A stretch of 64,000 nt of DNA from Kaistella polysaccharea. Lineage in GTDB: Bacteria; Bacteroidota; Bacteroidia; Flavobacteriales; Weeksellaceae. Position numbers and translations under genes: made by a program. Location: assembly GCF_020410745.1 (NCBI RefSeq), contig NZ_CP084528.1, positions 1,612,001 to 1,676,000 of the forward strand, in the 5' to 3' direction. Below, in pieces: positions 51,652 to 61,500 of the stretch; position 1 is the stretch's first letter; every line of letters starts with the position of its first letter. The notes below the pieces were generated by a model. That model was given only the letters and a program-made list of their open reading frames with translations. It did not search any database and was not told the DNA's origin.

Positions 51652-54600
51652 TTAGCGTTTTATAATCTTTTTGGTGACTATTGAATTATCTTTCATCGTA
51701 ATTTTAACAATATAAAATCCGGAGCGAATACTCGATGCATCAACTTTACCTTCTTTAATTGAATTTTCAAGAACTAGTTTACCCGTCATATCATAAATTT
51801 CTACAGATTGACTTTCTTTATTTTTCACGGTAAATTCGGTAGTGAAAGGATTTGGATAAACCAGCACTTCGTTTTCCACGGGCTGAACAGTAGGTTCTAC
51901 CTTCGGAACGAGTACTCTGATTACTTTAGGTTCCCGCGGCGCTCCAAGCATACGTGTGACATCTTTTGCGCAACGGACAGACATTGCAGCTTGAGGATAA
52001 ACTCCGGCACCAGTCTGCATTTTGTTATTTTCAAACTGCATCGCCAAAGCATAGCCAGAATTATAATCGGCCATAGAAGAAGTCCAAACACCTGAACGTT
52101 CATACGATAATTCGTTTTCGCCCAGCTCGCCCCGAATTCCATCTGCCGGAAAATCACCAATGTTAAAAACAGAGTTCTGGAATTTCCAACCTTTCTTTCC
52201 TTCTAACACCCCTGAATAATTCTTCACAATATCTTGCCACTGATCTTGAATTACGCCCGTTTTACCATAACTGTCTTTCTGATAGCCATTATACCACGGT
52301 GAATTTCCTTTCGATCCACTGTATAAATTGGTAAAGGTAACATCGGGCACGCGCCAGCCTTCTGGACATGGATCGAAGGGAGATTTTACATAAGCATGAC
52401 CCCATCTTTCTGCAGCTTGTGAGCGGGCGTCTGTAATCCAGTCCCGAACTTCATTCAAATTATTTTCATAGTGATTTCCGCCATTATAAACGGCTCCCTT
52501 ATTCCTTTGATACATAAAGTTCATCGGATGTTGTACGGAATATTTTAAATTCTCTTTAATTTTTAAATTGGAAACTGAATTTTTGGAGCCGTACACTTCG
52601 TAGGAATCGCTGAATCGATTTGCATAATCGCCCGATGATATTTTAACATAATTCACTTCATTTGAAGACGCCTGCTGAACAGGTATGTGTACCACAGTTC
52701 CATTAGAAAAAGATGGAATAGGATCTTTTCTGCCCCATTGGTAATGCAAACCATTAGCCTTATCAGAATTAATATCACTGCTTAAAGCTCCCAGATTTCT
52801 ATCCATAAATTCCGTGGTGATGGTAGGCAATCTGGTAGCGCCCGTATTTACGATGTTAAAGGTTGTGGGAATTTTATTTTCAGTCGTATATTTTAGAGTC
52901 TTCTGCGTAGGATTTTCTTTCGAAACCCATATGTGCCAGCTCCAGTAAATGGGTCCGTCTATATCGCCATTGTGCAGCGATATAACAGCGTTGCCTTCTA
53001 CATTCGCGGTGGAGCTGACTTCAATAACTGAATTTCTAGCATCCTGACCATCTGCACGAATCTTTACTTTCCCAATCAAATTAGGGTTTGTGGTCCATAA
53101 AACTTTAGCCACCAATTTGTCTGAAGGTAACATTTTTCGGTCAGACAAAAGCTGATTATAAACGGAAAAAGCTTTACTTACAGGTATTTCAAGTGTTTGA
53201 TTATCGCTAATGATATAGGAATTTGGATCGTCCAAACCTAACTTATAATTTTCTTTTTTAGAGGAGAAATATTCGGTGGCGAAATCTCCAATTGCTGCCA
53301 TATTTGGATCCTTCATGCATCGAACTGCATTCCCAGTTTTTGTTGGATTTGTCTCATTATTGTAAATGGCGTGAAGTCCAACACTTGTAGAGGTTCGATA
53401 AGGATCAGAAAGTATAGAGAAAAGTCTCGCACCATCGAAGGCGAAAGTAGAGCTCCATAAACCTCCGTTGGATTGGTTGTCCTGAAAAGTCACTCCTACT
53501 GGCGCGTTGGGTGCATTTACATTCGGATAATAAACATAGGCTCCGGGAACTGGCATAATTCCGATGTTACGGGCGCCATCTTGTGCATTTGTAAAATCCA
53601 TACCTAAACCGGGATAAACTTTAATTCCGTTCAAACTGTTGTTAACAGCATCCGGAAATATTTGTCGGTAATCGGCATTTTGATCATCATTTACGCCGCT
53701 ATTTTTTCTTCCGAAAAAGGAGAGATTATTATTTTGAGTTTCCCGACCGTAGTAGGACGGGATACGCCAACCGCTGGGACACGGATCCAACTCAGATTTT
53801 AATTCATAGGAGGAACTTTCTTTCTTTAAAGTTGTGCTAGAACTGCTGGCATTACTGTTTCCACCTTTTGCATTGTCAGACCATAAATCCCAAGTCATGT
53901 AATTAGGACTTGCGCCTGCCACTTTATAACGGCTGCTGGAAAACCAATTCCCAGAATTATCTGTGTTAACAATATACGTTATAGGATTATTCACGGCATA
54001 TTGTATGTTTTTTTCGATCTCGTCGTAAAGCCGAATTTTTACCGGAATAGAGTTCTTCGGATCAACTTGCTTATGTTTCAAAACTCCGACCTCGCCAGTG
54101 ATTTCGTAAAAATAAGAATCTTTGTAAACCAAAGGAGGGAACGGATCTTTTCTTCCCCATTGATACATTAAACCGCCGCTTTTTTGCCATTGGTCACCTA
54201 GAAAACTACTGCTCGCTGCGCCCAAATTTCGATCCATATATTGCACGGCTATGGGATTTCCATTGATATCAGTTTCGAAACCTTGCGTGTAGTTCACACC
54301 ATTTTCGGGATTGTCAGTCACCCAAATATGCCAACTCCAATAGATTTTTCCGTCAACTTTGAAAGCGACAACGGCATTGCCTTTTCCCCGTGCATTATCA
54401 ATAGAAATTTTTATTTTCGATGCTGATGGCTCACCCTGGGAAATAATTGAAACATTTTCTACCAAACCAGGAACATCTTCCCAATAAAGCGACGCACTTT
54501 GTACGCCACCCGGAATTGGTGTGGAGGTATTGTTGGCTTTAAGATATTCGTAGTCAGACCACATATCATAGGCCTTTTTAACGGGAATTTCTATACCGCC

Positions 54601-54726
54601 GTAATCCTGCTGCTGTGCAAGATCTATATCGTAAATGTAACTGTTGGGGCCTTTTGCGGCGCTAGAAGTTTGAGCTGTTAGAACATGAGCAAAAAAACAA
54701 AATACTATCAGTTGATACTTTATCAT
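51652..54726 (-). CDS. T9SS-sorted surface protein with two FISUMP-like modules
   Basis: This 1024-residue protein has a signal peptide (ending TAQ) and a C-terminal type A sorting domain (about 955-1024; VYPNPFTTEFTVKN and the final GFYIVKITMKDNSIVTKKIIKR). Between them are two tandem modules of about 450 residues, each with YWSWHIWV, a FMDRNLGA/YMDRNLGA stretch, YQWGRKDP, DPCPSGWRIP/DPCPEGWRVP, G-W-S-S, and VRC-KD. This pattern matches the FISUMP (Fib_succ_major) domain. The modules are clearly an internal duplication. It is exported through the T9SS and probably cell-surface attached. Ligand unknown. Confidence 0.82.
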   Translation of the reverse strand: MIKYQLIVFCFFAHVLTAQTSSAAKGPNSYIYDIDLAQQQDYGGIEIPVKKAYDMWSDYEYLKANNTSTPIPGGVQSASLYWEDVPGLVENVSIISQGEPSASKIKISIDNARGKGNAVVAFKVDGKIYWSWHIWVTDNPENGVNYTQGFETDINGNPIAVQYMDRNLGAASSSFLGDQWQKSGGLMYQWGRKDPFPPLVYKDSYFYEITGEVGVLKHKQVDPKNSIPVKIRLYDEIEKNIQYAVNNPITYIVNTDNSGNWFSSSRYKVAGASPNYMTWDLWSDNAKGGNSNASSSSTTLKKESSSYELKSELDPCPSGWRIPSYYGRETQNNNLSFFGRKNSGVNDDQNADYRQIFPDAVNNSLNGIKVYPGLGMDFTNAQDGARNIGIMPVPGAYVYYPNVNAPNAPVGVTFQDNQSNGGLWSSTFAFDGARLFSILSDPYRTSTSVGLHAIYNNETNPTKTGNAVRCMKDPNMAAIGDFATEYFSSKKENYKLGLDDPNSYIISDNQTLEIPVSKAFSVYNQLLSDRKMLPSDKLVAKVLWTTNPNLIGKVKIRADGQDARNSVIEVSSTANVEGNAVISLHNGDIDGPIYWSWHIWVSKENPTQKTLKYTTENKIPTTFNIVNTGATRLPTITTEFMDRNLGALSSDINSDKANGLHYQWGRKDPIPSFSNGTVVHIPVQQASSNEVNYVKISSGDYANRFSDSYEVYGSKNSVSNLKIKENLKYSVQHPMNFMYQRNKGAVYNGGNHYENNLNEVRDWITDARSQAAERWGHAYVKSPFDPCPEGWRVPDVTFTNLYSGSKGNSPWYNGYQKDSYGKTGVIQDQWQDIVKNYSGVLEGKKGWKFQNSVFNIGDFPADGIRGELGENELSYERSGVWTSSMADYNSGYALAMQFENNKMQTGAGVYPQAAMSVRCAKDVTRMLGAPREPKVIRVLVPKVEPTVQPVENEVLVYPNPFTTEFTVKNKESQSVEIYDMTGKLVLENSIKEGKVDASSIRSGFYIVKITMKDNSIVTKKIIKR

Positions 54727-54824
54727 CGTTAAAAAAAATTATACAAATTAAATTTTGCTAATTTTTTAACATCGTTTGTGTGGTTTTAAAAGAGATTTTT
54801 GTTTTTTTTCAATTTTGTGCGGGT

Positions 54825-54832
54825 CAAATATA
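54825..54832 (-). promoter_or_regulatory. -7 box upstream of the T9SS cargo gene
   Basis: Reads TATATTTG on the minus strand, an exact match, about 98 nt before the ATG. If used, it gives a leader of about 90 nt. The rest of the gap 54727-55146 is AT-rich and holds no gene. Confidence 0.35.
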
Positions 54833-55091
54833 TAAATATTAATAAAAGATAATTACCTTAAAAACGAAGAAATATGCTGTTTAAATTTTAACATTTCTTA
54901 AAAACATTAAACAAGACTTGGTGAAGCTGTCCGTTTATGAAAAAAAAATGTGTTAAAATATGTGAAAATAAATTTTTGTTTAATTAAATTGTAGTAGAAT
55001 TTTATCTAAAAATTCCATTTTATACAAGATTTCGCCCTTAATAAACTATGATATAAACATTTAGAAACGCCGAGAAACTCAATTAAATGAA

Positions 55092-55123
55092 AAATCTTCT
55101 GACACTTTCGGATCAGAAGATTT
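55092..55123 (-). terminator. Terminator of topA
   Basis: A perfect 11-bp stem AAATCTTCTGA/TCAGAAGATTT with a 10-nt loop, followed on the minus strand by T-rich DNA, 24 bp after the topA stop. Confidence 0.75.
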
Positions 55124-55146
55124 AATTTTTGCCTGGTAGTAATAAT

Positions 55147-57705
55147 CTATTTCTTTTTAGCAGGTGCTTTTTTTGCAGCGGGTTTTTTCGCAGCAACCTT
55201 TTTTGCTGGAGCTTTTTTCGCTTTTACTTTAAAGGCATTTTTATCTTGAGCTGTGATCCATTTCTTTACTTCATCCAGCGAAACATCGGCAAGTTCTTCG
55301 GCCGTATACTTTTCATCTTTTTTTGTTTTTGGAATTTTGAACATGGTTTTTCCAAATTTAATGAACGGACCCCAACGCCCATTTTCCAAGGAAATTTTTT
55401 CATCTTCCCACTGTTGAATGTAACGGTTCGCCTCTTTTTCTAATTTTGCTTCTATGAGTTCATTAATATCACTTTGAGAAAGATTTTCAAAATCATAACG
55501 TTTTGGAACATTGATAAAGAGAGATTGATATTTGATGAAAGGTCCAAATCTGCCGGTTCCTTTTGTTACAGGTTCTCCTTTAAAAGTTGCAATTGGCGCA
55601 TCGGCGATTTTCTTTTCCTTGATAATTTCTTCGGCTCTTTCCTGCGAAATGGAGAGTGGATCTTCACCACGTGGAATACTGATAAACGATTCGCCCCATT
55701 TCACATAAGGACCAAATCGGCCGACTCCGATGGTAACGGTTTGGTCTTCAAAATTATTTAAATCAAATGGAATTTTAAACAGTTCCAGGGCTTCTTCTAA
55801 AGTAATCGTCGCGATATTCTGGGAAGCCATCAAACTTGCGAAAATTGGCTTCTCTTCGTCATCTTGCTCTCCTATTTGAACCATTGGTCCAAATCTTCCG
55901 ATTCTTGTCAACACATTTTTTCCAGATTTTGGATCAACGCCTAAAATCCTTTCTCCATTCGCACGATCAGCGTTTTCTTCAACATCAGCAATCTTCGGAT
56001 GGAAATCTTTGTAGAATCCCTGTAAAACTTCTTTCCACTTTTCTTCCCCATTGGCAATATGATCAAAATCCTCTTCCACTTTTGCGGTAAATCCATAATC
56101 CAGGATTTCTGCAAAATTCTGCGTTAAAAATTCATTGACAACTTCGCCAATATCGGTCGGAACGAACTTATTTTTATCTCCCCCAAACTTTTCGGTCAAT
56201 ACTTCTTTTTTAAGATCGGTTTTTCCTAAAGTCATTTTCATGATTTCCCTCTCCTGTGGAAGAATTTCCCTTTTGTCAACATATTCACGATTTTGAATTG
56301 TTTGAATGGTCGGCGCATAGGTAGAAGGACGCCCAATACCAAGTTCTTCTAATTTTTTCACCAAACCTGCTTCCGTATATCTTGCAGAAGGACGTGTGAA
56401 TTTCTCTGTAGCTTCTATTTTTCTGTAATCAAGAGCTTCACCTACTGAAACTTTTGGTAACAATTTTTCATTATTTTCTTCATCATCATCTTCCGTTTTT
56501 ACAATACCGTATGCTTTAAGGAAACCATCAAAAATGATAACTTCACCTTGTGCTTCAAAATGATGCGGCAGTTTTTTATTACCAATTTCAATAACGGTTT
56601 TTTCTATTTTAGCATTCGTCATTTGCGACGCCAAAGTTCTTTTATAAATGAGTTGATAAAGTTTGTTTAATTGTACATCTCCAATGCTTTTTACTGAAAA
56701 ATCTGTGGGGCGAATGGCTTCGTGAGCTTCCTGCGCTGATGATGATTTGGTGGTATAATTTCTTGGATTAGAATATTTTTCCCCGTATTCTGAAAGAATT
56801 TGTGTTTTCGCACCATTGATTGCTTCCTGAGAAAGATTTACAGAATCGGTTCTCATGTACGTAATGTGACCTTCTTCATATAGTCGTTGCGCCACCCGCA
56901 TCGTTGCTGTTACGCCGTAACCCAGTCTATTACTGGCCTCTTGCTGTAAAGTTGAGGTTGTAAAAGGTGCTGAGGCGGTACGGGTTCCGGGTTTAGTTTC
57001 TACATTTAATACTTTAAAATCAGTGCCCTGACATTGCTTTAAAAATGCTTCGGCATCTGCTTCTAGAGCAAAATCTTTTTTAAGTTTTGCCGAAATTTCC
57101 TGTTTTTCTCCGTTAAGAAAGATACCTTCAAATTTGAAGGTTGATTTTGGCGTAAAAGCGCGTATTTCAAGTTCTCTTTCTACCACTAAACGAACTGCGA
57201 CGGACTGAACACGGCCGGCGGAAAGTCCCGTTTTTACTTTTTTCCAAAGTACTGGTGACATCTCGAAACCAACAATTCGGTCTAATATTCTTCTTGCTTG
57301 CTGTGCATTTACTAAATTCTGATCGATAGTTCGGGGATTCTCGATCGCTTTAAGAATGGCATTTTTAGTGATCTCGTGGAAAACAATTCGTCGGGTGTTT
57401 TCTTCTTTCAGTTTTAATTCCTGCGCCAAATGCCAGGCAATGGCTTCACCTTCCCGGTCTTCATCGGAGGCTAACCAAACGATGTCAGCTTTTTTAACGG
57501 CAGCTTTTAATTCGGCGACCAGCTTCTTTTTATCGGCAGAAACTTCGTAATCAGGCGTAAAGGTTTCGAGGTTAATTCCCATGCCTTTTTTCGGCAAATC
57601 TCGGATGTGGCCGAAACTTGATTTCACGTCGAAATCCTTTCCCAAATACTTCTGAATCGTTTTAGCTTTCGCCGGTGATTCTACAATCACTAAATTTTTT
57701 GACAT
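55147..57705 (-). CDS. topA: DNA topoisomerase I
   Basis: This 852-residue type IA topoisomerase relaxes negative supercoils. Toprim domain: VIVESPAKAKT near residue 5 with Glu9 and the ASDEDREGEAIAW metal site near residue 80. AGRVQSVAVRLV near 167 and EGHITYMRTDSVNLS near 280, with the catalytic Tyr, also match. The C-terminus has GRFGP(F/Y)(I/V)K-type repeats instead of zinc fingers, followed by a Lys/Ala-rich tail from about residue 825 that could bind DNA. The length is normal. Its promoter is well formed. Confidence 0.96.
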   Translation of the reverse strand: MSKNLVIVESPAKAKTIQKYLGKDFDVKSSFGHIRDLPKKGMGINLETFTPDYEVSADKKKLVAELKAAVKKADIVWLASDEDREGEAIAWHLAQELKLKEENTRRIVFHEITKNAILKAIENPRTIDQNLVNAQQARRILDRIVGFEMSPVLWKKVKTGLSAGRVQSVAVRLVVERELEIRAFTPKSTFKFEGIFLNGEKQEISAKLKKDFALEADAEAFLKQCQGTDFKVLNVETKPGTRTASAPFTTSTLQQEASNRLGYGVTATMRVAQRLYEEGHITYMRTDSVNLSQEAINGAKTQILSEYGEKYSNPRNYTTKSSSAQEAHEAIRPTDFSVKSIGDVQLNKLYQLIYKRTLASQMTNAKIEKTVIEIGNKKLPHHFEAQGEVIIFDGFLKAYGIVKTEDDDEENNEKLLPKVSVGEALDYRKIEATEKFTRPSARYTEAGLVKKLEELGIGRPSTYAPTIQTIQNREYVDKREILPQEREIMKMTLGKTDLKKEVLTEKFGGDKNKFVPTDIGEVVNEFLTQNFAEILDYGFTAKVEEDFDHIANGEEKWKEVLQGFYKDFHPKIADVEENADRANGERILGVDPKSGKNVLTRIGRFGPMVQIGEQDDEEKPIFASLMASQNIATITLEEALELFKIPFDLNNFEDQTVTIGVGRFGPYVKWGESFISIPRGEDPLSISQERAEEIIKEKKIADAPIATFKGEPVTKGTGRFGPFIKYQSLFINVPKRYDFENLSQSDINELIEAKLEKEANRYIQQWEDEKISLENGRWGPFIKFGKTMFKIPKTKKDEKYTAEELADVSLDEVKKWITAQDKNAFKVKAKKAPAKKVAAKKPAAKKAPAKKK

Positions 57706-57719
57706 CCTCGAAATTTTTG

Positions 57720-57748
57720 CAAAAGTAGAAGTTTTTTTTTAATGGCAA
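57720..57748 (-). promoter_or_regulatory. topA promoter
   Basis: On the minus strand a TTG (57748-57746) is 18 nt from TACTTTTG (57727-57720), an exact -7 box, which ends 14 nt before the start. It is one of the best promoters in the window. Confidence 0.65.
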
Positions 57749-57804
57749 TTTTTTCAATTGAAATTGAGGATTTATAAATCGTTATTCAAACAGTTGAAAA
57801 CGCT

Positions 57805-57812
57805 TATATTTG
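57805..57812 (+). promoter_or_regulatory. -7 box of the DUF2062 gene
   Basis: TATATTTG, an exact TAnnTTTG match, lies 10 nt before the GTG at 57823 and 19 nt before the TTG at 57832. Confidence 0.4.
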
Positions 57813-57822
57813 TTAGAAGTTC

Positions 57823-58320
57823 GTGATTCATTTGAAAAAATTCATCCAAAATACCATCCAAAGTCAAAAAATATTTTACCGCTATTTCCGGCGAAAAGGG
57901 CTTAAGCGATTTCTAAAAGAAAACGTAATGGAAAGTGATGGCAGCAACGAAATAAAAGCAAAATCTGTTGCCCTTGGAATATTCATCGGACTTTCGCCCT
58001 TTTGGGGTTTTCATTCGTTTCTTGCCATTTCGCTGTCGGTTTATTTTAAAATGAATAAAATGCTGACTTTCATGTCTTCACAAATTACTTTTCCGCCGCT
58101 TATTCCCTTAATTATATTTGTGTCTATGCTTGTAGGTGCACCGTTTGTGGGAAATAGTGTGCCTTTGCAAGATCAAACATTTGATTTAGATTTTATAAAA
58201 AATAATCTCACACAATATATTATTGGCAGTTTTATTTTAGCCATTAGCGGTTCAGTAGTAGCTGGTTTGCTCTCTTACTTTTTTCTTCAAAAATTTAAAC
58301 CGCAAGAAAAAAATATTTAA
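57823..58320 (+). CDS. DUF2062 membrane protein
   Basis: This protein is about 162-165 residues, with the DUF2062 domain: KSVALGIFIGLSPFWGFHSFLAISLSVYFKMNK near residue 47, then LTFMSSQITFPPLIP. It has two or three membrane segments. Function is unknown; in some bacteria the domain is fused to or next to glycosyltransferases. No ATG start is available: candidates are GTG at 57823 and TTG at 57832 (KKFIQNTIQ), the latter leaving a better spacing to the -7 box. It stands between topA (divergent) and ileS. Confidence 0.8.
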   Translation: MIHLKKFIQNTIQSQKIFYRYFRRKGLKRFLKENVMESDGSNEIKAKSVALGIFIGLSPFWGFHSFLAISLSVYFKMNKMLTFMSSQITFPPLIPLIIFVSMLVGAPFVGNSVPLQDQTFDLDFIKNNLTQYIIGSFILAISGSVVAGLLSYFFLQKFKPQEKNI

Positions 58321-58509
58321 AGGATCTTGACACTTATATTATTAAGTCAGTTTGCCAATTATATTTAATGGTGAAGCTTTTTCTGCGACACTTTATCAGA
58401 AATTTCATTTCATACATATTTAGTCCTCAACACTATCGGAAATTTCAGCGAAAATCCTTATATTCGCAAACTTAATAAATGAGCACAAAACTCCTTGAAC
58501 AGACTGAAA

Positions 58510-61500
58510 ATGAAGAAGTTTACCGAATATAAAAATCTCGATTTAACAGCCGTTGCCGAGAACATTACCCAGTTTTGGGAAAAAAATCAGACTTTTAAAA
58601 AATCCGTCGATATTCGCGAAGGTCAACCAGAATATGTTTTTTATGAAGGTCCACCTTCTGCGAACGGAATGCCCGGAATTCACCACGTGATGGCAAGAGC
58701 GCTGAAAGATATTTTCTGTCGCTACCAAACCCAAAACGGAAAACAGGTTTTCCGAAAAGCAGGTTGGGATACGCATGGTCTGCCAATTGAATTGGGCGTT
58801 GAGAAAGAATTAGGAATTACCAAAGAAGATATCGGAAAAACAATTTCCGTAGAAGATTACAACCAAGCTTGTCGAAACGCAGTAATGCGCTACACTGATG
58901 TTTGGAATGATCTGACGGAAAAAATTGGATATTGGGTTGATTTAGAAGATCCATATATCACGTACGAACCGAAATATATGGAAACCGTGTGGTGGCTTTT
59001 GAAGCAACTTTACGATAAAGATTTAATGTACAAAGGTTATACAATCCAACCCTATTCTCCAGCAGCAGGAACTGGTTTATCTTCTCACGAATTGAATCAG
59101 CCAGGAACATATCGTGATGTTTCGGATACGACTGTAGTTGCGCAATTTAAATTGAAACGCGCCCCTGAAAACGCGAGCGAAACCTGGAAAAAATTATCGG
59201 CGATCGCTTATCCGGAATCAAACATAGACACTTCCGAAATCGCTGGAGCATCTTGTGGTGGCGCACTACATTGGGAAGAGTTTGATGCTGCGAAACCAAA
59301 AGCAAATGTTTATTTCCTTGCCTGGACAACAACTCCATGGACTTTACCTTCAAACACCGCTTTAGCAGTTGGACGTGATATTGAATATGTTTTGGTGAAA
59401 ACCTTTAACCAATATACTTTTGAACCGATTCACGTTATTTTAGCTAAAGTACTTTTAGAGAAGAATTTCGGTAAAAAATACTTTGAAGGAACAGACGAAG
59501 ATTTTAACAATTACAGTTCAGAAAATAAAACAATTCCTTATCAAATTTTAGAAGAATTTACCGGTGCAGATTTAGCAGGAGAAAATGAAAATACACTACA
59601 AAAGAGAGACGAATTAATAAAATTTTCGGAATTTGTTAATGAAGATTTAGGACTGGAAGGTTCACCACGATTTTCTAAAAAGAACAATGCAATTGAGTAT
59701 GAACAATTGATTCCATGGCATTCACCTGCAGAAAATGCAGACAAAGCATTCCGCGTAATTATAGGAGATTTTGTAACTACTGAAGATGGAACAGGAATCG
59801 TACATATTGCGCCAACTTTTGGTGCAGACGACTCGCGCGTTGCCAAAGAAAATGACATTCCGCCAATGTTGATCAAAGATGAGAACGATAATCTCGTTCC
59901 TTTGGTTGACTTGCAAGGCCGTTTTCTAAAAGGTGGAAATACTCCGCAATTATTTGCAGAGAAATTCATTAAAAATGAATATTACGATAACGGAAATGCG
60001 CCTGAAAAATCTTGGGATGTAGAATTGGCAATTCTTTTAAAGACTGAAAACAAAGCCTTTAAAGTAGAAAAATACGTTCACAGTTATCCGCATTGTTGGA
60101 GAACTGACAAACCTGTTTTATATTATCCATTGGATTCTTGGTTTGTTAAAATGACTGCGGTAAAAGATCGTTTGGTTGCCTTGAACGAAACCATCAACTG
60201 GAAACCAAAATCAACCGGTGAAGGGCGTTTTGCCAACTGGTTGGTTAATGTAAATGACTGGAATCTTTCTCGTTCAAGATATTGGGGAATTCCTTTGCCG
60301 ATCTGGCGTACAGATCCTTCGACAGGCTCAGGACCACAAGAAGAAATAATTATCGGATCGGTAGAAGAATTAATGACTGAAATCCAGAAATCGATGGATA
60401 CTGGATTTATGACTGAAAATCCTTTTGCGGCGTTCGAGATTGGAAATATGTCGAAAGAAAATTATGCGAACATTGATTTGCATAAAAATATTGTTGATGA
60501 AATCATCTTGGTTTCAGCCTCAGGAAAACCAATGAAACGCGAATCTGATTTGATAGATGTTTGGTTTGATTCAGGCTCAATGCCTTACGCACAATTGCAT
60601 TATCCTTTTGAAAATAAGGAAATGATTGATTCGAATAAAGCTTTCCCGGCAGATTTCATCGCTGAAGGAGTTGATCAAACAAGAGGTTGGTTTTATACTT
60701 TACACGCAATCGCAACAGCAGTTTTCGATTCTGTAGCGTACAAAAATGTAATGTCGAATGGTTTGGTTCTGGACAAAAACGGCCAGAAAATGTCGAAACG
60801 TTTAGGAAACGCCGTTGATCCATTTACGACTTTAGAAAAATACGGTCCCGATGCAACGCGTTGGTATATGATTTCAAATGCGAATCCATGGGAAAATTTA
60901 AAATTTGACTTAGAAGGAATTGATGAGGTTCGTCGTAAATTCTTTGGAACCCTTTATAACACGTATTCTTTCTTTGCTTTATATGCAAATGTTGACGGAT
61001 TTACGTACGCTGAAAAAGACGTTGAAAACCGTCCGGAAATTGACCGATGGATTTTATCTGAACTGAATTTATTGGTAAAAGACGTTACTTCTTTCTACGA
61101 AGATTACGAACCAACGAAAGTTGCCAGAGCTATTAATAATTTTGTTAATGACAACTTAAGCAACTGGTACGTAAGACTTTGCCGTAGAAGATTCTGGAAA
61201 GGCGATTATTCTGAAGACAAAATTTCTGCTTACCAAACTTTATATACCTGCTTAGAAACGGTAGCGAAAATTGCAGCGCCAATTGCGCCGTTTTTTATGG
61301 ATCAATTGTATCAGGATTTAAATAAAATTACCGGTAAAAATGCGGCAGAATCAATTCACCTCACAGATTTCCCGAAAGCTCAGGAAAAATTGATCGATCA
61401 GGATTTGGTGGAAAAAACGCATTTGGCTCAGCAAATTACGTCGATGGTATTTTCATTGAGAAAGAAAGAAAACATCAAAGTAAGACAGCCACTTCAGAAA

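Noticed and set aside
55129-55443. 104-residue plus-strand ORF rich in Phe
   Set aside because: It is antisense to the Lys-rich end of topA; Lys codons read as Phe on the other strand.
59541-59969. 142-residue minus-strand ORF
   Set aside because: It lies wholly inside ileS and has low-complexity Ser-rich composition without any domain.
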